From IMG/VR virus record IMGVR_UViG_3300034108_000798, positions 1-52,799 of that record: a stretch of 52,799 nucleotides of DNA, one strand, 5' to 3'. Of this stretch, positions 7,903 to 16,200 are shown piece by piece. The notes under the pieces were generated by a model that saw only the letters and a list, made by a program, of their open reading frames with translations, was not told the origin of the DNA and made no database searches. The position numbers and the translations under genes were made by a program. Within the stretch, counting starts at the first letter, position 1; each line of letters opens with the position of its first letter. The DNA is from a virus.

Positions 7903-9123
7903 CTACTTATCTTCATAATCTTTATATTTGTACCATCCCTTGTCAAAGTCAGCTTGAACAAGGAAGTCTCCCATAAATCCATTACGGTTTTTCCTGAATA
8001 CACATTCTAGGATATCGCTATTAGCAGCTCTACCCATTGCTAGGACCCAGTCGGCATCGTAGGCAATTTGACGTGACCAAGCTGTCTGACCCAGCGTAGG
8101 GACGGTGTCTAGCTTTGTAACATCATCTGGCGTGGCAGAAGAAATAGCCATAATTGGAACTTCTTCTCCAATAGCCATAAGCTTTAGCTCACGAGACAAG
8201 TTCTTCATTCTTACAGTTTCGTTATCTGACTTTTGATTAGGACTCATTAGCTGTAGATAGTCAACAATAACAAAGTCTGGCTTATACTGATCTATCTTTC
8301 CACGAAGAACCGATGGGGTAATGTCTCCACCAGTATCATTAGAAATGATGTGAAACTCTGGCTTACCCTCGACGTTTACCTTGTGCCAACGCTTAAGGTC
8401 TTCAATATCTATTTCTCCGTTACTTATCTTACGGTGCGACCAAAGACCCTCGCCCATAATAGTAAATACACGATTACGAACTTCTGTCTCCGACATCTCA
8501 AGGCTGATGACCATTGGAGACTTGCCCTGCTTCCAAGCTTGAACAGCAAAGTAAAGAGATAGCCAAGACTTTCCAATACCTGGATAAGCAAGGAACACTC
8601 CTAGCTGTCCTGGCATAATTCCAGAAGGGAGGTAGTTGTCAAAACCTGGCAAACCAGTTTTAATTCCAAGTATGCCCAGCTCTTTCTGTCTTTGCACATT
8701 CTCAAAGTAAGCTACAGCAGAGTCAATATCTGTGACGTCAATGTCACGAATAACAGCCGTATTCTTTTTTAACTCTGATGTTTTTGTGATTAGCTCTTCT
8801 AGTGCTTCTGGGCCTTTGCCACTTTGGACATCTGCAGCTGTTGTCATAAGGATATCTTTTAGACTAGCATTAAGATACTCTGCTTGTAATTCTTCTAGGT
8901 GGTGCTTTGTTGAACCTACATCTTCTGTAGTAGAGAAGTCTCTAAATTTTTCTACAACTAGGGTTGTTGGGGGAACGGATCCATTTACCTCAGAATATTT
9001 TCTAATGAACTGCCAAACATCTGTGTGAGTGCGCAATAGGTTTTCTACGTTTGCTTGCAGCAAAACGTGGACCTGTTTGTCTTTTAAGACTGCAGATATT
9101 AGCTTAGCCTCTACATTACTCAC
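7903..9123 (-). CDS. dnaB: replicative DNA helicase, DnaB family (406 aa)
   Basis: This is a RecA-fold hexameric helicase that would unwind DNA ahead of the phage polymerase. The C-terminal motor domain starts near residue 155 (TGLPGFDNYLPSGIMPGQLG), has a P-loop PGIGKSW with K185 and S186, a Walker B DFVIVDYLQLM, and a helicase motif near GQTAWSRQIAYDADWV. The N-terminal 120 residues form a short DnaB-like primase-interacting domain (KLISAVLKDKQVHVLL). The P-loop departs from the usual GxxxxGKT in its first residue. The start is GTG at 9123, with AAGGA about 8 nt upstream, overlapping the upstream gene by 8 bases. Confidence 0.9.
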   Translation of the reverse strand: MSNVEAKLISAVLKDKQVHVLLQANVENLLRTHTDVWQFIRKYSEVNGSVPPTTLVVEKFRDFSTTEDVGSTKHHLEELQAEYLNASLKDILMTTAADVQSGKGPEALEELITKTSELKKNTAVIRDIDVTDIDSAVAYFENVQRQKELGILGIKTGLPGFDNYLPSGIMPGQLGVFLAYPGIGKSWLSLYFAVQAWKQGKSPMVISLEMSETEVRNRVFTIMGEGLWSHRKISNGEIDIEDLKRWHKVNVEGKPEFHIISNDTGGDITPSVLRGKIDQYKPDFVIVDYLQLMSPNQKSDNETVRMKNLSRELKLMAIGEEVPIMAISSATPDDVTKLDTVPTLGQTAWSRQIAYDADWVLAMGRAANSDILECVFRKNRNGFMGDFLVQADFDKGWYKYKDYEDK

Positions 9124-9424
9124 TTAACCATTCCTTCGCTTTTTGTCGTCTTTCAGATCTTTCCCTTAAGTCCTGAACAATTCTTTCTCTAGATTCTATA
9201 ATTGTTTCTGCGTAGTTTGCAAAATACTTCCAAGATGGGTTAGGGCTTACTTCAAAATAGTAGTCTAGCATATCGTAACAAATCTCTAGGGTAAAAGACT
9301 CTATCAAGGCATCTGCAGCCCATTGCTCTACGTTAAGATTTACGATTGGCTTTTCTTCATACCTAGCTTTGTGTAGTTTACTATACCTACTAAGCAAAGC
9401 CATTCGGTATTTACGCTCAGCCAT
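9116..9424 (-). CDS. hypothetical helical protein (102 aa)
   Basis: No family is recognised. The protein is rich in helices with basic ends (MAERKYRMALLSRYSKLHKA, RSERRQKAKEWLSE). The middle has an aromatic patch (ICYDMLDYYFEVSPNPSWKY). It overlaps the helicase start by 8 bases and its own ATG overlaps the previous stop (TAATG), so it is translationally coupled in the helicase operon. A helicase-loader or accessory role is conceivable from position alone. Confidence 0.6.
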   Translation of the reverse strand: MAERKYRMALLSRYSKLHKARYEEKPIVNLNVEQWAADALIESFTLEICYDMLDYYFEVSPNPSWKYFANYAETIIESRERIVQDLRERSERRQKAKEWLSE

Positions 9425-9633
9425 TACTTGCTGTCGATTTCAGAAGAGGCTTCTTTAACCTTTTCTGCTAGCTTGTTTTCTACAAATTCATAGACACGTT
9501 CAAAGGCTTCTCCAGTGTTTTCGCTGTCTCGCTTGCTATCTGATACCTCTAGGTCAATTCTTAGTGACTGAAAGTTGCCAAGGTTAAGAGTGTATCCTAA
9601 CCCAACTTTTACTCTAGTGCTTTCGTTTTCCAT
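9424..9633 (-). CDS. hypothetical small acidic protein (69 aa)
   Basis: The first half looks like beta strands (TRVKVGLGYTLNLGNFQSLR) and the second half like a charged helix (AFERVYEFVENKLAEKVKEA). No family is recognised. The start has GAAGGAA 6-7 nt before the ATG. The stop overlaps the next gene start, so the two are coupled. Confidence 0.6.
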   Translation of the reverse strand: MENESTRVKVGLGYTLNLGNFQSLRIDLEVSDSKRDSENTGEAFERVYEFVENKLAEKVKEASSEIDSK

Positions 9634-9647
9634 ACCCAGTTCCTTCT

Positions 9648-9653
9648 ATTATA
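9648..9653 (-). promoter_or_regulatory. possible -10 box
   Basis: TATAAT (preceded by GCA) lies 14 nt upstream of the ATG at 9633, with a GAAGGAA ribosome site between. The box overlaps the stop codon of the HTH gene. It could start the helicase operon, but no -35 box is seen. Confidence 0.3.
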
Positions 9654-10191
9654 TGCTTTCATTCCAAATTGGAATAAATCTACCATCTTCTGTTTTCGTA
9701 TAAGTCAGTATACCATCTCCCAGACGCCTTGTCAATTCCTGACGGCTAGGAGTTATATCGTTGGTTATTAGCTTATCATTTCTTGGTCTACCCATGTGGT
9801 AGGTAGCTAGTATATCACGAATTTCTTTTACCTGTGATTCTGCGTAATAGGATCTTACTTGCCATCCAGTTCCCCCGCCTTTTTGGGATCCAGTAGGATG
9901 AGGAATAATTTCACGCTTCATCAAGCTTGGCATATACTTCTTATGACGATTTACTAGTGAGGCTGTTTCTCCAACAGTATAAGCCCTCTCCCTATTTTTT
10001 TTAAAATCTGAAATCAAACAACTCTCAATCCTATCTTTTACAATATTGTAAACTGACATGATTCCATTAGACTTGTTTAAGTGATGAACTCTTATTAGGT
10101 CTCCGTTTAAAAACCAAACCTTCTTGTTTCCTGGAATAACTGGTAAAGAGTTATACTCTACCATGTCGACTTGGCCGTGTCTTTTAGCCAT
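9649..10191 (-). CDS. putative HTH DNA-binding protein (180 aa)
   Basis: Residues around 90-150 read as a winged-helix/MerR-like HTH: AYTVGETASLVNRHKKYMPS, then a turn with HPTGSQKGGGTGW, then RSYYAESQVKEIRDILATYH and a basic tail MGRPRNDK. This recalls excisionase-like or MerR-like phage regulators. The N-terminal part contains a small beta domain (NKKVWFLNGDLIRVHHL). It sits at the junction between the tail genes and the replication genes, a reasonable place for a regulator, though binding sites are not evident. No clear ribosome site precedes its ATG, which lies 2 bases after the upstream stop. Confidence 0.5.
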   Translation of the reverse strand: MAKRHGQVDMVEYNSLPVIPGNKKVWFLNGDLIRVHHLNKSNGIMSVYNIVKDRIESCLISDFKKNRERAYTVGETASLVNRHKKYMPSLMKREIIPHPTGSQKGGGTGWQVRSYYAESQVKEIRDILATYHMGRPRNDKLITNDITPSRQELTRRLGDGILTYTKTEDGRFIPIWNESI

Positions 10192-10193
10192 TG

Positions 10194-10637
10194 TTAGTTT
10201 GGAATACCGACAGCAATAATATGAACCTTAACGGCTAGCTGTCCTGGGCTATTAAAACGAACAATTCCATTTACTGCCGAGTTAGTAACGCTTGAAATAA
10301 CTACAGACACATCTTTTCCAGATGATGTTCCCTCGATAAGAACTGGGGTAGCTGTGACAATTGGAGGATACTTGTATTCACCCTTAAAAGAGTATGTAAA
10401 AGATTGGTCTGTTTCTGCAGTTACATTTGTTAGGGTTGGATAAATAACATGCTCTCCAGCCACCACTTTTGTATCCGTAAGCAGTGTACTTTGGCGGCCC
10501 TCTGATGTATCTATCGATGCATACTTATATCTTGCAGAAGATATCTGAGAAGATAAATCATTGATTGCTTCAACTATTTGATAGACATAATTTACGTCTA
10601 GAGGCTGTCCTCTGTCTGGTGTTGGTATTCTTGCCAT
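10194..10637 (-). CDS. virion structural protein, minor tail type (147 aa)
   Basis: A short N-terminal helix (NYVYQIVEAINDLSSQISSA) is followed by an all-beta domain. Its C-terminal half (YKYPPIVTATPVLIEG, NGIVRFNSPGQLAVKVHIIA) resembles small receptor-binding or lectin-like domains at the ends of phage fibre proteins. Position at the end of the tail module supports a tip or fibre accessory role. It has its own extended -10 box 5 nt before the ATG and no ribosome site. Confidence 0.55.
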   Translation of the reverse strand: MARIPTPDRGQPLDVNYVYQIVEAINDLSSQISSARYKYASIDTSEGRQSTLLTDTKVVAGEHVIYPTLTNVTAETDQSFTYSFKGEYKYPPIVTATPVLIEGTSSGKDVSVVISSVTNSAVNGIVRFNSPGQLAVKVHIIAVGIPN

Positions 10638-10642
10638 AGTTA

Positions 10643-10651
10643 ATTATAACA
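10643..10651 (-). promoter_or_regulatory. extended -10 promoter, probable leaderless start
   Basis: TGTTATAAT on the minus strand lies 5 nt before the ATG at 10637. The longer string GTGTTATAATTAA also occurs at 26976, upstream of a tail-chaperone gene, which supports a shared promoter motif. Confidence 0.55.
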
Positions 10652-10664
10652 CAAACAAACGGGT

Positions 10665-11126
10665 TTATGAGAGGCTAACTACAAAATCTTCTATATTGCA
10701 AATCTCTAGGGCAGGGCTTAATACCTTTTCTATCCCAGCAAGCTGTATCTTGACACGTATACCAGTGGCAGCAGAAGGTCTTAAAAAAGAATAAGATTGA
10801 GATAATGAAGATCCATGATAGGCATAGCTGCCCCAAGCAAACGTTGAGGTTCCAGTATTATATATGCCAAAACTTACAAAAACATCATATGATGAAGCTA
10901 CGGGAGATTCTTCCCAAATTGCTGTAATTGCTAAAGAGGTGTCAGACAACTGAAGGCCCCCAAGTACATCTTCTATAAAAGGTTTTGCATCTAAGGTGTA
11001 TATGGGAGACCAGGGGGATGTTCTATTCTTATCTTCCGAAATAACTCGGTATCGAATTAGGTACTCCCCATTTGGAGAAAGTGGTGGCAAGTCCTTTTTT
11101 TCAATAGTTACCTTTTTAGCTGGCAT
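10665..11126 (-). CDS. minor tail protein with FN3-like fold (153 aa)
   Basis: The sequence YLIRYRVISEDKNRTSPWSP is typical of fibronectin type III-like strands in phage tail proteins, and a second beta domain follows (SLAITAIWEESPVASSYDVF). No catalytic motif is seen. It overlaps the preceding minor tail gene by 11 bases and is part of the tail-tip operon, so a structural or binding role at the tip is likely. Confidence 0.55.
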   Translation of the reverse strand: MPAKKVTIEKKDLPPLSPNGEYLIRYRVISEDKNRTSPWSPIYTLDAKPFIEDVLGGLQLSDTSLAITAIWEESPVASSYDVFVSFGIYNTGTSTFAWGSYAYHGSSLSQSYSFLRPSAATGIRVKIQLAGIEKVLSPALEICNIEDFVVSLS

Positions 11127-12297
11127 TTCCAGTACCCAGATCTACATCTAGTGCAAAACGAAACTCTACTAGGTTTGCAGTATTTGAAACTTTTACAATT
11201 GGAAGAATATCTGGAGATCTTACTACGGAATAGCCAGTCATTCCGTATAATGGATTAATAGAAGAAGTATTTTCTAGCCTAATTGCGTCGAGAGCTACGT
11301 AGTAGTCTGAGGTTGGTGTTCCCCCAGCTCCCAATACCGATGCCCAAATTTTTACAACGTTAACAGTATTCCAAGTAAAGCTTGTGCTTTTGATTAAATC
11401 TTTTAATTGCTTGGTTACAACAATATATCTATTGGTTGCAAAATCATAGCCACCAACTCCGTTAGTTATGTCTACTTGGAACTGAGCATAGTTTGTTGCT
11501 TCTTCAGCATCGCTATCTGCAAACTCAACTAACAGCTTTACTCTTGTTGGGTGAAAGCCATTTGCTGTAGGCGTTGCACTTTTATTAACAATAGAAAATG
11601 CAAGCTTTAGCTCATCACTTGCTGAATTTTTATTAAAATCAAGACTTGCTCCAGTCAAGTGTATATGATTTGATCCATTAGTGGCTACCATCCTTGATCC
11701 TGAAGGAATAGATAGGGTTGACTCATTTCCTGGGATAAATATTGTGTTATTTAAATACCTGCAAGACTCATATCTATTTAGCCTATTAATGTCAAGAAGG
11801 GTTGTATTGTCAGCATTGGTTTGAAAGACTGCGGGAACTCTAGGAGTAATTATTGCTTTCTCTAGAGGGTCTTGCGCCAAGGGGGTATTAACCACCTCAA
11901 TCGTGGATGCTGCAGTTGCTGTGTGATACTCCCAGTTTTCTGCTGTTGAAAAAGAATAAACGGTTTTACTATCGTATGCTCCAGCAGTTGGATTTGATGC
12001 AGCAGAATAAATTCCTATTTCTGTAATTTCGTATCTTTCAATCGTTGGTAGTTCGGCTGTTAAAACAATTTTAGAATCGCCATTTTCATTTACATATCCC
12101 CTTGAGCTAATTGGAACACGAAACATTTCAAAGTCTAAATTTTTCTTTGCTAGGATGTCGGTTATGTCCTCGCTGGTTGGGTCATAGGTTATAGCTTTAG
12201 GGGTTGGTCCACAACCAATAGCAATATGAGTTGCGTAAGATGGAGCCTGTCCAATAAGGTACTTAGCCAATAGGTTTTTGCCAACATCTGTAATCAT
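11116..12297 (-). CDS. minor tail protein (393 aa)
   Basis: The N-terminus (MITDVGKNLLAKYLIGQAPS) resembles baseplate or tail-tip proteins that begin with a helix and then AIGCGPTP. The segment ELPTIERYEITEIGIYSAAS is common in phage tail proteins. The middle and C-terminal parts form a beta-sandwich with a carbohydrate-binding look (SFTWNTVNVVKIWASVLG, DYYVALDAIRLENTS). AGAGGA lies about 7 nt before the ATG. It is probably part of the tail tip and may bind host surface sugars; binding is inferred. Confidence 0.65.
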   Translation of the reverse strand: MITDVGKNLLAKYLIGQAPSYATHIAIGCGPTPKAITYDPTSEDITDILAKKNLDFEMFRVPISSRGYVNENGDSKIVLTAELPTIERYEITEIGIYSAASNPTAGAYDSKTVYSFSTAENWEYHTATAASTIEVVNTPLAQDPLEKAIITPRVPAVFQTNADNTTLLDINRLNRYESCRYLNNTIFIPGNESTLSIPSGSRMVATNGSNHIHLTGASLDFNKNSASDELKLAFSIVNKSATPTANGFHPTRVKLLVEFADSDAEEATNYAQFQVDITNGVGGYDFATNRYIVVTKQLKDLIKSTSFTWNTVNVVKIWASVLGAGGTPTSDYYVALDAIRLENTSSINPLYGMTGYSVVRSPDILPIVKVSNTANLVEFRFALDVDLGTGNAS

Positions 12298-13214
12298 GAA
12301 TAATCCTCTTCATATATTGTACCATCAAAAACTTTTCCAGAAGAGACCATTTGGACCTCTATTTCGTAATCTGCCTTAGTGTTAATTACATCAATTATAA
12401 CATTTTTAGTAATTGGATCAATGTAGGCTACTAGGGGTGGGTCTTCGTTTGTAGTTTGCTCTATATGATTTTCTAGCTTTATTGCAAAATTCTTAAAATA
12501 TTCTTCTCCAGAGCCTGGCATCTTTACCATGTTTTGTGGGTTATAATCAATTGCCAACTGAGAAACGTTTTTTATTGGCCTATAGATTATGTTTTGTCCA
12601 TTAACAGTATCGTGTCTTACAAGGTTTATTAATTCTAAGCCGCCAATTTTTTCTAAAGTTAGTTTAAGGATTAATTCTATCGGCACATCGTTTTCATCAA
12701 TAAGGACATCTTCTGGTGTCGCATACTTGACTGGTTCTCTTGTAGCTGGAACGAGTGGTATTGGCATTCTGGCAATAGCCTCTTGCTTGGCTCGCTCTAC
12801 CGCTTCCTGCCTTTCTCTTTCAAGTCGTTCTCTTTCGAGCTGGGCCTGTCTTTCTCTTTCCAGTTGAGCCAGCCTATCTCTTTCTGCCTGGGCTGCCCTG
12901 TCCAGGGCTCCCTGATCTACCGCTGGAGCAGCGGGTCGTGATGGGGCTGAAGGGGCCGAAGGGGTTGAAGGAGCTGAAGGTTTGGCCGCAGCCGTAGCCT
13001 TGGAGTCTGTCATACTATTAAATCCAGAAATACCTAGCTTAGAGGCTTTAAAGGCTGCAGCACTTGCCTCCTGGTCTCTCTTTATTTGAGCAGCTTTTGC
13101 TGCAACCTCCCTCTCTATTTGATCTGGGGACTTTCCTACTTGTTGTGCCGTTGGCTTTGCTGCTGGTGCAGCAACTCTTTGTATTCTTGAGTTTGAGTCT
13201 TTACTAAGTGCCAT
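12294..13214 (-). CDS. minor tail protein with Ala/Pro-rich and coiled-coil segment (306 aa)
   Basis: The N-terminal half is low-complexity: Ala/Lys-rich stretches, a Ser/Pro hinge (SAPSTPSAPSAPSRPAAPA), then a long charged helix (AQAERDRLAQLERERQAQLE) likely to be coiled coil. The C-terminal 130 residues form a folded domain (DVLIDENDVPIELILKLTLE onward). The shape suggests a flexible linker and oligomerising stalk near the tail tip. It overlaps the next gene by 4 bases. AGGTG precedes the ATG. Confidence 0.6.
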   Translation of the reverse strand: MALSKDSNSRIQRVAAPAAKPTAQQVGKSPDQIEREVAAKAAQIKRDQEASAAAFKASKLGISGFNSMTDSKATAAAKPSAPSTPSAPSAPSRPAAPAVDQGALDRAAQAERDRLAQLERERQAQLERERLERERQEAVERAKQEAIARMPIPLVPATREPVKYATPEDVLIDENDVPIELILKLTLEKIGGLELINLVRHDTVNGQNIIYRPIKNVSQLAIDYNPQNMVKMPGSGEEYFKNFAIKLENHIEQTTNEDPPLVAYIDPITKNVIIDVINTKADYEIEVQMVSSGKVFDGTIYEEDYS

Positions 13215-13216
13215 AA

Positions 13217-16200
13217 CTACACCTCACTCAAATATAGGCTCATGCTTGGTCCAGAAGAATCTTTTGCGTAGTCTATGCTGTATACTACAAATCTTTTTTC
13301 TGGTTCAAAGGCTACCTCGTCAGAGCTATCGGAATAGTTTATAGAAACTATATCTCCTAGCTGTATTGTTGGGTTAGCAAAAATGTTAACTCCCACAGAT
13401 TTTCTCGGCTTCATTATTTTTGATATTATCCATTTCATCAGATTGTTAGCTGTATCAGCGCTTTGAATATAGATAGAGTCAAGCAAGAATTGATTTCTGC
13501 CATAAGTTATTCTGCTAGTCTTTATATCATTGTAAAGCTCTTTTTGGGTAGTTGGAGATAAGATAGTCATATCTTCTTTTATCTGAGGGTTAGCAAAATT
13601 TGCAGTTTTTTCAAAATAATTATCTACCGTTAGTTCGTAGCGAGAATCTTGGGTAAAAGTAATTCCTTGAATTCTTAGGTAGTTTCCTACAGTTTCATCT
13701 AAGAACAAGAAGGTATCTGTAGCATTAAAGATTAGGAACTCTGCCCCATAGGCTCCTCCAAAAAATCCAGATACGGTATATCCACGAAGCTTGTTAAAGG
13801 TTGGAGATACCATCGAATATAAAGCTGGATATGCCTTATCATATTTGACGTTAAAGTATGCCATTTCTCTAAGAATACTTCCAAACTCCTCATAAAAAAT
13901 ATTATACTGTGGTGGCTGCGCTGGACTTATTCCAGAAAGAAAGGTTGGCTGGACAATACCGTTAATTGAATATTTTCTGAATGCTTCGTTAGACGATATA
14001 TCAGTTTTATTTGTAAAAATTTTATTTGCAATTGGACCCAAAGAAACATCTGAGTTTTGACTATAGTTATTAGCTAGAGCATATACGTTTTCAAACATAC
14101 AGTGAGAACCACCACGAACAAATAAAGACATGTTGTTTGCATTATTTAGCGGAAGGGGGTCTGGGTCATCTACGACAGCAACCTGAGTATCATTTAGATA
14201 TAGGTAAAATCTTCTAGATTTTTCTAGATCTTCATACTCTATTGCAAGGTCGTATACCGTTGTATACTCCTCAGCTATTACCCTAGACTGGCCAGCAAAA
14301 TTTCCGTCATCAACAATAATTGAAGAAAGTCCACTCCAAAGTCTGACTGGTATTGCGTCTTCATCTTTAGTTAAAACCCATTTTGATGGTGGCCCAGAGT
14401 TATATATTGGAGGATTTACCCCAGAAATAATAACACGATTACCAGTTGTATAGCCGTGAGGCGTCGTTGTTGTATAGGTTAAAGTAGATACGTTCTTAGT
14501 GATTTGACTAATTTCATATACAACCGCAATACCAAATTGTCCATCTTCAACATGCCGAGATACATAACCACCAGAAACATAATCAGGAATTGTGCCGCTA
14601 GTTGGCAATGGCATAACAAAGGTGGTAGGGCTGGTTACAACAATTGTTGGCGGATTATTTCCAGCATTGGTTAATTTATAATAACCATTTTGTGAGGTAA
14701 TTGTTTGTCCCCTTAGCAAAACTCTTTGCCCAGCCTGAACGATGGAAGGAGCAAGACTGCCAGATGGCAATATTAGTGGTGAGTTGGTTGAAGCTGTTAA
14801 AGTTGTTTCTGTAGCAACTGCAGGAAGATTATTGTCCAAAGTTAAACTTGTTGCTGTTGGGGTTGGTAGTGCTAGGGGGTCTCTCACAGGAGTCTGAATA
14901 TCATAGCTGGTATTTTTTAATAGTTTATAGAAAAATATATTGGATATTCCATCGGCACTATAAGTAGCGGGGGCCAAAGAAATATTTTCAGTTTGATTAA
15001 TTCCTGTAGTATTTGCAACAGTAAACCCAGATCCACTTATTGTTATTGTGGTAGATGTTGCTGCAGTTACAGTCCAAGTTCCTAATGCATATACTGGCAA
15101 ATTTACTGGGCTAGAAGTAGCAGATTTTCCAGAAGATATCATAACCTTACTGCCGACTGGATAGCTAGTGGCTGCGGAAGATACATAAACAGTTGCAACG
15201 CTGGTTGTGGTAGCATCAAAGCGGGTTATGCTTTTTTTGATGTTAGGGGTACTTCTTTTATATAGGTCTATGTTTTTTTCTGACAATGCTGCTATTTCAA
15301 AATAATACCCATTGTTATTTTCTGGATTTAACAATGTTGCAATTCCACCACTTCCCCCAGAAATAGTTTTATTTTCATCTGGAGTTGTAGTAGGAACGTT
15401 AAAGTATGTTGTGGCCCCAGCTGGAGTTTGAACAGATTTCTCGTTATTTTCAAGTTTACCGACAATTCTCATTCTTGTTCCAAAATGTTTAAAAGAACCA
15501 CTAAGAGGTTTGTTTACATAGGAAATAAAGTCAATGGGGGTTTCTTGTGATGAAAAAGACGGACCGTTAAATACAAGAGCCGAAGCCTGAACAGTTTCTG
15601 AAGTTGAAGAGAGTTTATTCTTATTAGAGGTTTCTTCATTATGAGAAAAAGAAAGATAGTTTTTAATTACGCTAGATCTTGAGGCTTTTGTAGCTAGAGA
15701 TTTGCTTACTCCAGCTGTACCAGCACTGGTGTCACCTTCAAAAGCAAGGTTTCCAAATAGATAAGCAGACTTCATTTTACAGCCATAAACATTTTCATTA
15801 TTTGTCCAGTATGGGTTTAGGCCAGCTGTGTGATTTACAACTGTTGTTCCAAACTGCCCCCTACCGTGCTTGGCTACTGAGCCATTAGACATTCTTGTTA
15901 TTCCATCAAAAGTTTCATAGTTTGGCTCTGCATAAATTCTTGCACGGCCAGTTGGGTAAATCTTTCCGTTAAAAGAAAGTTTAGAAAAATAGTCTTCGTA
16001 TTCTTGTGGACTAGATATCCAAACGTTTCCTCCAGTAAAATTAGAGTCTACCACGCTTGATGGCAAAACCGAAACATTGTATTCTACTGCGTCGTATCTA
16101 ACGACCTCTCCATTAGAATAAAAGTATCCGTTATATCTTCCAATGTACAAAATGCCATCGCCAAAATCAATAATATTATTAACAAGTTCATGATTTAGAA